Shown: positions 9,059 through 18,263 of the stretch, piece after piece
How positions within the stretch are numbered: the stretch's first letter is position 1
Layout of the letters: every line of letters starts with the position of its first letter
NCBI RefSeq assembly: GCF_900109925.1
Contig: NZ_FOBW01000001.1
Coordinates: 310,001 to 374,000, forward strand
Reading direction: 5' to 3'
DNA length: 64,000 nt
Origin: Mesobacillus persicus
GTDB taxonomy: Bacteria; Bacillota; Bacilli; Bacillales; Cytobacillaceae
Translations under genes and position numbers: made by a program
Notes under the pieces: model-generated
What the model saw: only the letters and a program-made list of their open reading frames with translations
What the model was told of the DNA's origin: nothing
Database searches by the model: none

Positions 9059-10699
9059 TTAATATGGGTCTGCTTCATGGCTTTTCTTAACAGCATCTTT
9101 TGTTGCTTCATTCGCAGCTAATGAACCTTGTCCATATTTTGATTGCCCTGATTCACGGCCTGGAACCTGTCCGGTTTTCATTTCTTTCATCTCTATCATT
9201 TTCATTTCGATGCCTTTCTTCACACGACGACCATAATCTTCATCAGCTTTTGTGAAGTGTTCAATCATAGCTTCCTGAATTTTTATATTACATGCTGCTA
9301 GTGCTTCAGATAGGTTTTTAATTAACTCATCGCGCTCCCAATCTTCAAGGCTTCGGTATGTGTCCCCTGCTTGACCATAGTTGTTAGGGCGGTCAATTGG
9401 CGCACTCATTGCCGCTGCATTGTATGTCGGTTGATGCGGTGCGCGGCCTTCTGTATTCGCTTCTTTAAAGCCCCCAAGCATGGATGGCTCATAGTTGATA
9501 TGTGGATTATCTCCTGATTCTTTCGGGTCACGCACGTCCATTTGTCCGCGTTGCTGATTTGTCCGCACAGGGGATTTTGGCGCATTCACAGGTAATTTTA
9601 GATAATTTGCTCCTACACGATAGCGCTGTGTATCTGAGTAGGAGAATGTGCGACCTTGCAGCATTTTATCATCCGAAAAGTCCATCCCATCAACAAGAAC
9701 TCCTGTACCAAAAGCAGCTTGCTCAATCTCTGCATGAAAATCCACTGGATTACGATCAAGGACCATCCGCCCCACAGGCAACCATGGGAACTTATCTTCT
9801 GGCCAGAGTTTCGTATCATCAAGCGGATCGAAATCAAGCTCGGGATGGTAATCATCCTCCATGATTTGTACAAAGAGCTCCCATTCTGGATAATCTCCGT
9901 TCTCAATCGCTTCATACAAGTCTTGTGTGGCATGACCTACGTTTTTCGCTTGAATTTCATTCGCTTCTTCTTGTGTTAAATTACGAATCCCTTGTTTTGG
10001 CTCCCAGTGATATTTCACTAACACTGCCTCGCCCTTTGCATTCACCCACTTATATGTGTTCACACCAGAACCTTGCATATGCCGATATGTAGCTGGAATA
10101 CCCCATGGAGAGAAGAGGAAGGTAATCATATGTGTCGCCTCTGGTGTACGAGAAACGAAATCAAACATACGCTCAGGGTTTGGCACGTTAGAAACTGGGT
10201 CTGCCTTAAACGCATGAATCATATCCGGAAACTTCATCGCATCACGAATAAAGAAAATTTTTAGGTTGTTCCCCACAAGATCCCAGTTGCCATCTTCCGT
10301 ATACATTTTTACCGCAAAACCACGAGGGTCGCGTGCGGTTTCTGGTGAATCCTTTGCTCCTGCTACGGTAGAGAAACGAACCATTAATGGTGTTTTCTTC
10401 CCAGCACCGGAGAAAACTTTCGCGCGCGTATACTTTTCTACCGGCTCCTCTCCTACTTTTCCATACGTTTCAAAATATCCAAATGCTCCCGACCCACGTG
10501 CATGTACGACACGCTCTGGAACTTCTTCCCGATCAAAATGGGAAATCTTTTCAATGAAGTGGTAATTTTCAAGAGTAGCTGGACCGCGATTACCAATCGT
10601 ACGAATGTTTTGATTATCTGATACAGGGTGACCCTGACGAGTTGTTAGTGTTTTATCATCCTGTTCGTTGGTACCATTCATATCTTTGTTTTCTGCCAA
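9059..10699 (-). CDS. Monofunctional haem catalase (KatX/KatA type)
   Basis: Dismutates hydrogen peroxide. The 546-residue protein carries distal His66 ([11 protein letters not shown]), distal Asn144 (GNWDLVGNN) and the proximal haem ligand Tyr353 in [12 protein letters not shown]. The length, with an N-terminal polar extension and a roughly 45-residue charged C-terminal tail, is closer to the spore-associated KatX of Bacillus (about 547 aa) than to vegetative KatA (about 483 aa). The start is TTG with AGGAGG eight bases upstream. Upstream there is a TATAAT-like box at 10753-10758, but I found no convincing PerR box or SigB/SigF promoter, so spore-specific expression is only an inference from length. 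Confidence 0.93.
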   Translation of the reverse strand: MAENKDMNGTNEQDDKTLTTRQGHPVSDNQNIRTIGNRGPATLENYHFIEKISHFDREEVPERVVHARGSGAFGYFETYGKVGEEPVEKYTRAKVFSGAGKKTPLMVRFSTVAGAKDSPETARDPRGFAVKMYTEDGNWDLVGNNLKIFFIRDAMKFPDMIHAFKADPVSNVPNPERMFDFVSRTPEATHMITFLFSPWGIPATYRHMQGSGVNTYKWVNAKGEAVLVKYHWEPKQGIRNLTQEEANEIQAKNVGHATQDLYEAIENGDYPEWELFVQIMEDDYHPELDFDPLDDTKLWPEDKFPWLPVGRMVLDRNPVDFHAEIEQAAFGTGVLVDGMDFSDDKMLQGRTFSYSDTQRYRVGANYLKLPVNAPKSPVRTNQQRGQMDVRDPKESGDNPHINYEPSMLGGFKEANTEGRAPHQPTYNAAAMSAPIDRPNNYGQAGDTYRSLEDWERDELIKNLSEALAACNIKIQEAMIEHFTKADEDYGRRVKKGIEMKMIEMKEMKTGQVPGRESGQSKYGQGSLAANEATKDAVKKSHEADPY

Positions 10700-11067
10700 A
10701 AAGATAACCTCCTCAAAATAATTACTTCAATATTTTTACCTCTACTGGTTAAATTATACAGGTGCGGATGCAAGGTAATCGTAAACAGTCTCCTAAAGCA
10801 AACGATTAGGAGGAATCTCCATTAACCTAATCTAAGGTAAATTTTACCCCATACTAATTTGTCCGTTGTTCACTAGAATATTCCAATTAAAATCTAAATC
10901 TTTTTAAGCTAAGTTAGTGCCGTTGTTAACGCACATTAGTATAAGTCTGGTCTGGGAGTTTGCTAAATGAGCTAAGTACAAAAAATGACACTCAAAAAAT
11001 CATGAGTACCATTTTCTGTTTCTAGTATTAAAGTAGATACTGCATTGATTTAAAAAGTCTTGCTTGG
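10700..11067. other. Intergenic region with overlapping inverted repeats
   Basis: No credible gene in 368 bp. TAATCGT (10776-10782) pairs with ACGATTA (10802-10808), and CTCCTAA (10790-10796) pairs with TTAGGAG (10806-10812). The two pairings share bases and cannot form together. They lie upstream of the likely catalase -10 element, so an operator is more likely than an RNA switch. Confidence 0.4.
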
Positions 11068-11997
11068 TTACTTCGTTGGTCGGTGGTCTAAAAAGTTCTG
11101 ATAAGCAAACCCTCTGACCTGCTCTTCTGAAAAATGCTTCAGTAGTTCATTGATCAAGTCCTGGTATTTCCCTGCATGCTCAAGACCTTTCACATGTGAA
11201 GAGATTCCGTCAAAGTCAGAACCTAATCCAATCTGCTTTTCCCCACCTAAGGAACAAAAATAATCAATATGTTTCACTACATCCTGAATTGTTGCATTCC
11301 CATCTTCGGTCACAAATTGCGGCGCAAACACTACGTGTAGCATCCCGTTGTTTTGAAAGAGGGCTCTGGCTTGGTTTCCATACAAATTCCGAGGATGATT
11401 GCATAGGTGGCGCGCATTCGAATGGCTAGCAATTGGGTAACGAGCCGTTTCCATTACATCCCAGAACGCTTTTTCACATAAATGCGAGACATCCGTTAAA
11501 ATTTGATGTTGGTTGTTAAACTCAACAATTTCTCTTCCGAAAAGAGTCAGGCCCGCCCCTCGAGGCTCTCCTGCCCCATCAGCAGCCAAATTCGCGTTAT
11601 TCCATGTCAGCCCGACTGAACGGACACCAAGTTGGTATAGAATATGTAGTTTACTTATGTCGTTGCCGATAGCATCAACACCCTCAAGAGTGAGCATCGC
11701 CCCAATCTGCTCCGCCCCCAAGCGATCAAAGTCATTCCAGTCTCTAATATGGAACATATCAGGATTCTTCCCTAATACCTCCCGATAAAATAAATCGATT
11801 TGTCCAAGTGCCGCATCAAATTTCTGGTCTTGTTTAATATCAGGATCAATAAAGATGGCAAAGCATTGGACAGCAACGTCACCAGACTTTAAACGTACCT
11901 TGTTGGCATCAAGTTCAGGGGCATCTAAAAAACGCCATTCCCCTTTTGATTCTTGGAGTTTTAATAAAGCATCACAATGTAGATCGATGATTTTCAA
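11068..11997 (-). CDS. Membrane-dipeptidase-type (M19) peptidase
   Basis: A zinc-dependent dipeptidase of the renal-dipeptidase family. The metal-binding pattern is complete: IDLHCDALLK at the N-terminus (H-x-D), LTLEGVDAIG (bridging Glu), SHSNARHLCNHPRNL and IGLGSDFDGI. The frame opens at a GTG at 12006 that touches its Shine-Dalgarno site; a TTG at 11997, giving 309 aa and six to eight bases of spacing, is preferred. No signal peptide is visible, so the enzyme is probably cytosolic. It stands alone between catalase and a small-protein gene on the other strand. Confidence 0.85.
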   Translation of the reverse strand: MKIIDLHCDALLKLQESKGEWRFLDAPELDANKVRLKSGDVAVQCFAIFIDPDIKQDQKFDAALGQIDLFYREVLGKNPDMFHIRDWNDFDRLGAEQIGAMLTLEGVDAIGNDISKLHILYQLGVRSVGLTWNNANLAADGAGEPRGAGLTLFGREIVEFNNQHQILTDVSHLCEKAFWDVMETARYPIASHSNARHLCNHPRNLYGNQARALFQNNGMLHVVFAPQFVTEDGNATIQDVVKHIDYFCSLGGEKQIGLGSDFDGISSHVKGLEHAGKYQDLINELLKHFSEEQVRGFAYQNFLDHRPTK

Positions 11998-12260
11998 TTC
12001 TTTCACCCTCTAAAATAATTTTAACCAGATAACTAAGATTCCGTCTTTGCCTATTTTACCATGTATCCATAGATTCCTCTTAAACAGCCTATTCGTGTTT
12101 AGCCCCGTGTATATGCGAACTAAATATTTTTAATATTTAGACTAATGAGCAAAAAGATTGATAATTACCCTAACGCTGTAATAAAATAAAGAGTATAAAA
12201 TGAATACCCATTCATTTTGGATTTTAATACCAAAAACTAAAAAACAGTGAGGTAATTACA

Positions 12261-12413
12261 ATGCTAATAGTGAAATCTTTTTTCTTATCTGAAATAGAAC
12301 GGTTTAAATTGGAAGAATTAATTCTAAGTACGGAAAAAGGTGTTTCTGAAGCAGATCTTCACAAATTAGATGATCGTGAATTAAAGGAATGGGCTGATAA
12401 ATGCCGGAAGTAG
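12261..12413 (+). CDS. Small protein of 50 residues
   Basis: An ATG preceded by GTGAGG, followed by 50 codons and a terminator, reads as a complete unit. The protein is charged (SEADLHKLDDRELKEWADKC) and predicted helical. The pattern 'xEADLxKLDDxELxEWxDxC' recalls tiny Bacillus proteins of the BH0509 type, but the match is by eye only. It has a dedicated terminator and lies in a gap between two minus-strand genes, which supports its being expressed. Function unknown. Confidence 0.55.
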   Translation: MLIVKSFFLSEIERFKLEELILSTEKGVSEADLHKLDDRELKEWADKCRK

Positions 12414-12446
12414 GAGCTTATCTTTTTATGATGAGCTTCTTTTATT
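12414..12446 (+). terminator. Terminator after the 50-residue gene
   Basis: GGAGCTTATC and GATGAGCTTC pair with two G-U wobbles, followed by TTTT. Confidence 0.65.
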
Positions 12447-12557
12447 GTGTTTCAGTGCTCTTGATTTAGAAAAAAGGTTCTAAATTTTAATGAACCAGAA
12501 ATGGAATTTTGCTTGCCGCTAGGAAGCGGTCTTTCTCATTCTGTAAGATTGATTCAT

Positions 12558-12598
12558 AAAAAATGGGAGAAGCACTTCAAAGCTTCCCCCATTTTTTT
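12558..12598. terminator. Terminator of the trehalose PTS gene
   Basis: A 16-pair stem with one mismatch (AAAAAATGGGAGAAGC on the left) directly after the treP stop, with A and T runs on both sides. Confidence 0.85.
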
Positions 12599-12601
12599 AC
12601 A

Positions 12602-14038
12602 TTAAACAGTTCGTTTTTTTCCAAACTTGATTTTTCCGAAATTCATCCTATGAAACAGTATTGTTAATATAATTGGAACAGTAAAAGCAACCAACATCGC
12701 AAGTGCAAATGTACCCATATGCTGTGCTTGAATGGAGAGAATTCCTGGTAATCCACCGACACCAATTGAATTTGCCATTACCCCATTCCCTACTGAAACT
12801 ACGGCTGCCAATAATGATCCGCACATCGCTGCTAAAAATGGAAATCCGTATTTTAGATTGATCCCGAACATAGCCGGTTCGGTTACACCCAAGTAACAAG
12901 AAATAGTTGCCGGGATGGACACTTGTTTTTCTTCTTCATTTTTACGATTAATGTATATCATCGCTAGAACAGCAGACCCCTGGGCAATATTTGATAACGC
13001 AATCATTGGCCATAGGTTTGTTCCACCAAGCTCACTCATTAACTGCAAGTCGATTGCATTGGTCATATGATGTAAACCGGTAATAACAAGGGGTGCATAG
13101 ATGAATCCGAATACGGCTGCAAATAGCCAGCCAAAAGCCGAAGTTAAACCAGAGTACACGACATCTGAAACCCAAGCCCCGATTTGCCAGCCAATCGGAC
13201 CAAGAAGCGTATGAGCAAGCAATACGGTTGGAACTAGTGATAAAAAAGGAACAACTATCATTGAAATCGAATTTGGTATTACTTTACGTAGCTGTTTCTC
13301 TAAGTAGGAAAAGACCAATCCTGCCAAAATCGCTGGAATGACTTGGGCTTGATAGCCAATCATTTGAACCTTAGCGAACCCAAAATCCCAATGCGGAATC
13401 TCTTCGGCTCCTGCCACCCCATACGCGTTTAGTAGCTGCGGCGAAACAAGTGTAATCCCCAAGACGATTCCGAGGATTTGAGACGCCCCCATTTTTCTAG
13501 CAACGGCCCAGGTGATGCCGACAGGCAAAAAATGAAAGATGGCTTCACCTATGAGCCAGAGGAACGCATGTACACCAGCCCAAAATTGCGAAGACTCCAC
13601 AATCGTTCTTGTTCCATCGTCTACTAATTTAATATCCCCAATGACATTTCGGAAACCCAAAATGAGACCCCCAACCACAAGTGCTGGAATCAATGGGGTA
13701 AAAATATCTGCTAAGTGAGAGATTGCCCTTTGTATGAAATTCATGTTTTGTTTGGCGGCTTCCTTCGCTTCATCCTTTGAGGTATCACTGACACCAGCCA
13801 TTTTGACAAATTCGTTGTAGAAGGACGAAACTTCATTCCCGATAATTACTTGAAACTGTCCTGCTTGTGTAAAGGTACCTTTCACGAGTTTGATTTTCTC
13901 AATTTCCTCGACATTCGCTTTTGCTGAGTCTTTCAATACAAACCTCATCCGTGTGACACAATGTGTGACGACAGAAATGTTTTCACTCCCGCCTATGTGT
14001 GTCAGAAGCTGTTCTGCTGGTTCTTTGAATTTACTCAT
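12602..14038 (-). CDS. treP: Trehalose-type PTS permease, EIIBC
   Basis: Imports and phosphorylates a disaccharide, most likely trehalose to trehalose-6-phosphate. The EIIB domain occupies residues 1-90, with phospho-cysteine 27 in THCVTRMRF. The EIIC domain (about 105-470) has roughly ten membrane segments. The blocks APLVITGLHHMTNAIDLQL, LWPMIALSNIAQGSAV and GVTEPAMFGINLKY agree closely with E. coli TreB and are less like sucrose permeases. There is no EIIA domain, as is usual for this group, which borrows EIIA-Glc. The partners treA (phospho-trehalase) and treR are not next to it, unlike B. subtilis, so the hydrolase must be elsewhere or the substrate differs. Confidence 0.82.
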   Translation of the reverse strand: MSKFKEPAEQLLTHIGGSENISVVTHCVTRMRFVLKDSAKANVEEIEKIKLVKGTFTQAGQFQVIIGNEVSSFYNEFVKMAGVSDTSKDEAKEAAKQNMNFIQRAISHLADIFTPLIPALVVGGLILGFRNVIGDIKLVDDGTRTIVESSQFWAGVHAFLWLIGEAIFHFLPVGITWAVARKMGASQILGIVLGITLVSPQLLNAYGVAGAEEIPHWDFGFAKVQMIGYQAQVIPAILAGLVFSYLEKQLRKVIPNSISMIVVPFLSLVPTVLLAHTLLGPIGWQIGAWVSDVVYSGLTSAFGWLFAAVFGFIYAPLVITGLHHMTNAIDLQLMSELGGTNLWPMIALSNIAQGSAVLAMIYINRKNEEEKQVSIPATISCYLGVTEPAMFGINLKYGFPFLAAMCGSLLAAVVSVGNGVMANSIGVGGLPGILSIQAQHMGTFALAMLVAFTVPIILTILFHRMNFGKIKFGKKRTV

Positions 14039-14406
14039 TTTGTTCCTCCTTACCTTTGGAATGCTTAAATGGTTTTAATAGTGGAGTCATTCCATTTAGT
14101 TTTGAATTAGCTTACCGGTCCGAAACGTATGTAAATATAAGTTTAAAAAGGCCCAATTAACATGGGAAAAATGCAACTAATTTTAGCATTCCCTTCAAAG
14201 TCTTTTTTATAAAAGTAATTCGCTATATCAACATCTTGGTGGTTTTGTAGCAAATGAAAGGGAACCCCTTATAAGTGAGGTTCCCTTTTGTATCATAAAA
14301 CTTTTCATATCATTTTACGAAAGACTCTAGTATAGCAACCCAAAGGTAGGATCATTTTAAAATCAATAATAATAACGGTCAGTTTTTTGCAATATCCTCA
14401 AATTTT
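14039..14406. other. Intergenic region with an isolated terminator-like hairpin
   Basis: No gene in 368 bp. AAAGGGAACC (14257-14266) pairs with GGTTCCCTTT (14279-14288). The U-rich side is on the plus strand, where no gene precedes it. It could end a small RNA, or act in the treP leader on the minus strand. No TreR or cre consensus was found. Confidence 0.4.
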
Positions 14407-15105
14407 TTATCTTTTTGCAGGTCGATACCCTGCCGCTTCAGCTTCACCTTCACTGCAGAACCAAACAATATTATGCTCATTAACGGCATCATAATGTGCA
14501 CCGCTCGGTAAATGATAGATCTTTGAATTTGTATTTCCTTTTATCTGGCCCTTACATTCGGAATTTCCTGGCGATGTCAATTCTTCTTTCTCGGTAGTTC
14601 CTGTGTTATAGCCGTCTTCTTGGGCATAGTTTTCGATGCTCCAGATACCTACTCCGGCTGCTTGCGCTTTTTTCTGAACGCTGTTGAATTGATCGACGTA
14701 CTTTGTGTTCGGTGGAAAAACAGCTACTCTTGCATAGCCTTTTTCAATTAATAATTCATTAAAAAGCGTGTCACCTAACCAAACATACGCTAGCAAGCGA
14801 CCGTATTGATCTCGCTCTTCAACATCCATTTCAAGAACGACCTCCTTGCCTGTCAACTTGGAGGTTGTAAATTCTGAAGCTTCTTTTCCAAATGGCTGAA
14901 CTCCAAGCCTTGGATGCTTCGTCTCCGGAGTATCTATTAGCGTCATCCGGACTCTTTCTTCACTGCCATCTTTTAGTTTTACCTTAATCGTGTCCCCATC
15001 CGTTACCGAGAGAACCTTCGCTGTAAGCCCATCTGTAGCATTAGAAGAACACCCTGTTATGATCAAAGAAATGAAGATCACCAACACAAATAGATACTTT
15101 CTCAT
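14407..15105 (-). CDS. Thermonuclease-family lipoprotein with C-terminal 'sunset' domain
   Basis: A surface-anchored nuclease of 232 aa. A signal peptide ends in the lipobox ITGC (Cys19). The staphylococcal-nuclease domain spans about 27-155, with the conserved Asp/Arg/Glu active-site pattern (VTDGDTIKV, RVRMTLIDTPE, EERDQYGRLLAYV). A linker is followed by a 50-residue domain of the form IKGNxxSKIYHLPSGxxYxxV...WFCSEGEAEAAGYRPAKR, as found at the end of many secreted Gram-positive nucleases. Two cysteines (CKGQIKG and WFCSE) may form a disulfide. Likely role: degradation of external DNA or RNA. Single gene with a good ribosome site. Confidence 0.87.
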   Translation of the reverse strand: MRKYLFVLVIFISLIITGCSSNATDGLTAKVLSVTDGDTIKVKLKDGSEERVRMTLIDTPETKHPRLGVQPFGKEASEFTTSKLTGKEVVLEMDVEERDQYGRLLAYVWLGDTLFNELLIEKGYARVAVFPPNTKYVDQFNSVQKKAQAAGVGIWSIENYAQEDGYNTGTTEKEELTSPGNSECKGQIKGNTNSKIYHLPSGAHYDAVNEHNIVWFCSEGEAEAAGYRPAKR

Positions 15106-15191
15106 TGTTGTTGCACTCCTTAAAGAAAACTTAAGAGCCCGTTAGCTATTTTATCACATGACTTGATATAGCAAGTTTAGGAGGTTACACC

Positions 15192-15833
15192 TTACTCTAC
15201 TAATTTATTTTTCACGGCATAGAGGGCGGCCTGGGTACGATCAGCAACTTCTAGCTTGGCCAAGAGATTTGAGACATGGGTTTTGACCGTTTTCTCAGTA
15301 ATAAACAAGGCAGACGCGATTTCTTTATTGCTTCTTCCCTTGGCAATCTCACGCAAAACCTCTAACTCTCGTTTCGTTAACTCTTCAAATCGTTTTTTAT
15401 CCTGATTGCCCTTTGTAGACAGATTCGCGAGCAAATGGGAGGTTGCCTTTGGGTGAAGTAGATTTTCACCCTCCATCACCTTTTTAATTGCGCTGACAAG
15501 ATCGTCGGGTTGAATGTCTTTCAATTGATAACCTGAAGCACCAGCTTCAAGCGCAGGAATGACATGATCCTGATCCGAAAAACTCGTCAAAATGATGATT
15601 TTCATCTCCGGATGATGCTCTTTAATGAGTTTTGTCGCTTCTATTCCGTCCATTTCTGGCATCACCAGGTCCATTAGAATAACATCTGGTTTTAGTGATT
15701 TTGCAAGTTGAACCGCTTCCTTGCCGTTCCCTGCCTCGCCTATCACTTCTAAATTCTGTTGAGTACGAAGGAAAAAGACCAGCCCCCTTCTCACTACATG
15801 GTGATCGTCGGCAATCAATACGCGTATCCCCAT
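15192..15833 (-). CDS. NarL/LuxR-type response regulator (YhcZ-like)
   Basis: Receiver domain at residues 3-118 with phospho-acceptor Asp55 (VILMDLVMPEMDG), Thr/Ser and Lys positions typical of the class, then a LuxR helix-turn-helix at about 148-210 (LTKRELEVLREIAKGRSNKEIA). It starts 12 bp after the histidine-kinase stop, behind AGGAGG, so the two form one operon. The pair resembles B. subtilis YhcY/YhcZ in domain order and size (213 and 369 aa). Targets are unknown. Confidence 0.9.
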   Translation of the reverse strand: MGIRVLIADDHHVVRRGLVFFLRTQQNLEVIGEAGNGKEAVQLAKSLKPDVILMDLVMPEMDGIEATKLIKEHHPEMKIIILTSFSDQDHVIPALEAGASGYQLKDIQPDDLVSAIKKVMEGENLLHPKATSHLLANLSTKGNQDKKRFEELTKRELEVLREIAKGRSNKEIASALFITEKTVKTHVSNLLAKLEVADRTQAALYAVKNKLVE

Positions 15834-15845
15834 TGTATCTCCCTC

Positions 15846-16955
15846 CTATATTGGAATATGTATTTCAATCTTTGTGCCACTCCCTGGAGCACTTGTTAAA
15901 CAGAAGCTACCATCCAAAGCTTCTGTGCGAGCTTTCATATTTTTTAAGCCTAATGAAGGGATTTCAAGATTGGGATCATAGTTGAAGCCACAGCCTTTAT
16001 CCTCGATGATCATTAAAACGGATTCTTTGCTGAAGTGAAACATTAGCGCAACCTCTGATGTCTGAGCATGTTTTTTACAATTGGCGAGGGCTTCCTGTCC
16101 AATACGCCATAATGCTTCCTCCACCCTCCCCGATAAGCAAACGACCCCGTTTAGCTTTATATCAACCGCTAGACCAAGCATGTCAGCATAACCGGTTAAG
16201 GAACTGATAATTCCGTTCTCCAAACCCTGTGGACGCATTTGCCAGATTAACGCCTTCATTTCACCGAGGGCCTCTTGAGCTAAATCCTGAAGATAGCTAA
16301 ACGTTTGTTTGACTTCTTTTTCCTCGGACATTTCTACTCCTGCTCGTGCGGTTAAGCTAAGTGAAAATAACAATTGGTTAACGGAATCATGCAAATCCCT
16401 TGCTAGACGATTTCGTTCGGCAATTAGCGCCGTCTCTTGTTCTCGCTGGGTTAATTTGATTCGTTTTAGTGACGTGCCAATTTGGAAAGCAATTGCCTCT
16501 AGTAACGCGAGTTCCTCTGGTTGGAAATGTGCCTTATTAGGAGAACCGACGTTTAATAGTCCAAATCGTTCGTCCCCTGCCCCCAATGGAACAGTGGCGT
16601 GGTGGGTTAAGTCACATGTTTTTCCGGCTTTTTCAGCGACTGCGTCTTCAATTCGTTTGCATTCAATGATATTCGAAGCCTTGGTTAGTTTGCGTTTGTG
16701 GTACCGATTCACACACCAGCAATCCCCTTGGCACATGCGGTGATGATTGTTACTCGTTAAGGCTGGTGGCAGTGATTCATGAGCAACCAGCTGATGATTT
16801 CCTCTTTCATCAATCAAAAAGATCCAGCCAGTATGTAGTCCAGTGACATTTAGCAGCTTCGTTAATACCTCTGATAGAACGACCTTCATGTCTGTTCCTT
16901 CATTTAATAGTTCAGCAATTTCTTTTAAAATCGCAATCTCGTTATACCTAGACAT
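15846..16955 (-). CDS. GAF-domain sensor histidine kinase (YhcY-like)
   Basis: A soluble 369-residue sensor kinase without membrane segments. The GAF domain (about 8-165) has an unusual cysteine set: Cys75, Cys79 and Cys81 in CQGDCWC, Cys99 in NIIECKRI and Cys114 in KTCDLTHH. The HisKA_3 dimerisation helix carries His189 (ARDLHDSVNQLLFSLS), and the HATPase domain at the end shows EDKGCGF and SLGLKNMKARTEAL. The cysteines make an iron-sulfur or thiol redox sensor plausible, but that is inference. The response-regulator gene follows directly. Confidence 0.88.
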   Translation of the reverse strand: MSRYNEIAILKEIAELLNEGTDMKVVLSEVLTKLLNVTGLHTGWIFLIDERGNHQLVAHESLPPALTSNNHHRMCQGDCWCVNRYHKRKLTKASNIIECKRIEDAVAEKAGKTCDLTHHATVPLGAGDERFGLLNVGSPNKAHFQPEELALLEAIAFQIGTSLKRIKLTQREQETALIAERNRLARDLHDSVNQLLFSLSLTARAGVEMSEEKEVKQTFSYLQDLAQEALGEMKALIWQMRPQGLENGIISSLTGYADMLGLAVDIKLNGVVCLSGRVEEALWRIGQEALANCKKHAQTSEVALMFHFSKESVLMIIEDKGCGFNYDPNLEIPSLGLKNMKARTEALDGSFCLTSAPGSGTKIEIHIPI

Positions 16956-17062
16956 CCAGACCCCTCCATATTAAGGATTCTTTTATCATTATACCGCGTT
17001 CATTGGGTAACGACTTCACAAAAATGATGGAGTCTCATCTAAGACTTTGGATGTAGAAGAGC

Positions 17063-17106
17063 AAAGGATAAATATCCTCCCACAGGCGTAGTGAGAATCA
17101 TCCTTT
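17063..17106. other. Intergenic stem-loop
   Basis: AAAGGAT pairs with ATCCTTT at the ends, and an inner TCCCAC/GTGAGA pair encloses the loop. It lies between the kinase promoter region and the small plus-strand gene. Role unknown. Confidence 0.35.
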
Positions 17107-17167
17107 CGCTTAATGGATTTTTCTTCCAAACAAAATATACTTAGCCTAGAACAAGGAGGAGATTAGA

Positions 17168-17329
17168 ATGGATCTGAATTTATTTGAATTAGAATATATG
17201 ATGCATGCTAAAAAAACTAAGTTAGAGAAAAATATAGTCATTAAAGAGGTATATAAACAGAATAAGGATAATGATGAAAATAGAAAGAAATATTCTGTTC
17301 GAGTGTTAGGTTTGGAGTTTCGAATATAA
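17168..17329 (+). CDS. Small basic protein of 53 residues
   Basis: ATG with a strong AAGGAGGAG seven bases upstream, followed by 53 codons to TAA. The protein starts MDLNLFELEYMM and is rich in Lys, Asn and Glu, with no membrane segment. An opening of that kind occurs in other tiny Bacillus proteins, but I cannot name a family. It runs divergently from the yhcYZ-like operon. The strong ribosome site is the main support; no terminator is evident. Confidence 0.5.
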   Translation: MDLNLFELEYMMHAKKTKLEKNIVIKEVYKQNKDNDENRKKYSVRVLGLEFRI

Positions 17330-17450
17330 AAGCCAAGATTATTATAGACGAGGGGTTTTGAAGTGTGCAAAAAACAAAACAATAGGAATGTGAGAATGGA
17401 TGAAGAACCAAGGCCTCACTTTCCTATTGCCAGTATCTTTTTTAGAGTAA

Positions 17451-18050
17451 CTATCGGTAACGCTCTTCTTTAAAGGGATTGGCGGTCATCGAGTAGCCCA
17501 TTTCTTCCCAAAATCCGGCTTCATCCTCTTTCATGAAGCGAATACCTGAAGCCCATTTCGTTCCTTTCCACAAATAGAAGCTCTCAGGTGGAATGAAGCG
17601 AACCGGAAATCCATGTTTTGGATCGAGGTCTTGCCAATCATGGTGGTCATCCTTCCATCGATAGACAAATAAGGAATCCTCACCTTGTAGGGCTTCTAGT
17701 GGCAAATTAGCACTATAACCAAACCGATCGCCTTCATAGTAGCCGTAGATTTGAACGTACTTTACATCCTCCTCTAGTTCAACCAACTTCACTAGGTCAC
17801 GAAGAGCAATTCCCTCAAAAGTTGTCCCGAATTTGGACCAGGTTGTCACACAATGCATATTGACCGTCTGAACCGTTTTCGGTAATTGCATGAATTCTTT
17901 GTAGGTTAGCGTAACCATGTCCTTTACATCGCCAAACAGCTGAAAGTCCCATGTTTGCTCATTAAACTGATAGATGTCTCCAACGTGAAGAATTGGCCAC
18001 TTTTCCGTTTCAAATTGACCGGGTGGTAGCTTTTTATCCATTCCATTCAT
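17451..18050 (-). CDS. Sulfite-oxidase-like molybdopterin-binding protein (YuiH-like)
   Basis: A 199-residue single-domain protein of the oxidoreductase molybdopterin-binding family. The molybdenum-ligating cysteine is in VNMHCVTTWSKFGTTFEGI, and the conserved YGYYEGDRFGYSANLPLE and PVRFIPPESFYLWKGTKW blocks are present. The length and motifs agree with B. subtilis YuiH. No signal peptide, so it is likely cytosolic, in contrast to MsrP. The physiological substrate is unknown. The start at 18050 has AAAGG five bases away; a second ATG three codons downstream is possible. Confidence 0.85.
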   Translation of the reverse strand: MNGMDKKLPPGQFETEKWPILHVGDIYQFNEQTWDFQLFGDVKDMVTLTYKEFMQLPKTVQTVNMHCVTTWSKFGTTFEGIALRDLVKLVELEEDVKYVQIYGYYEGDRFGYSANLPLEALQGEDSLFVYRWKDDHHDWQDLDPKHGFPVRFIPPESFYLWKGTKWASGIRFMKEDEAGFWEEMGYSMTANPFKEERYR

Positions 18051-18214
18051 CCTTTCGACGATTCATGCTTTCCTTCCTTTATAATAGATGGTCTTAAAAA
18101 GTAGATTCAAGTTGTTTCAAGATTTTATTATGAATAAAGGCAAGGTTGTGTTAAGCAAGTGTGTTGATTTCCGGTCAAATCAACGGTATTAAAAACCAAC
18201 AATGCTCACAGCAA

Positions 18215-18257
18215 AAAAAGCTGACTTCCTACTAACAAATAGGATTGGCAGCTTTTT
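18215..18257 (-). terminator. Terminator of the SDR/QueA-like/VOC operon
   Basis: AAAAAGCTG and CAGCTTTTT pair, with an inner TCCTA/TAGGA stem and U runs on both sides, immediately after the VOC gene. Confidence 0.8.
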
Positions 18258-18263
18258 GAGTTT

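Noticed and set aside
9502-9979. Open frames of 106-120 codons opposite the catalase gene
   Set aside because: Antisense to a well-conserved enzyme; composition and lack of ribosome sites mark them as shadows.
16309-16743. 144-codon frame opposite the YhcY-like kinase
   Set aside because: Ser- and Trp-rich shadow of a real gene, no ribosome site.
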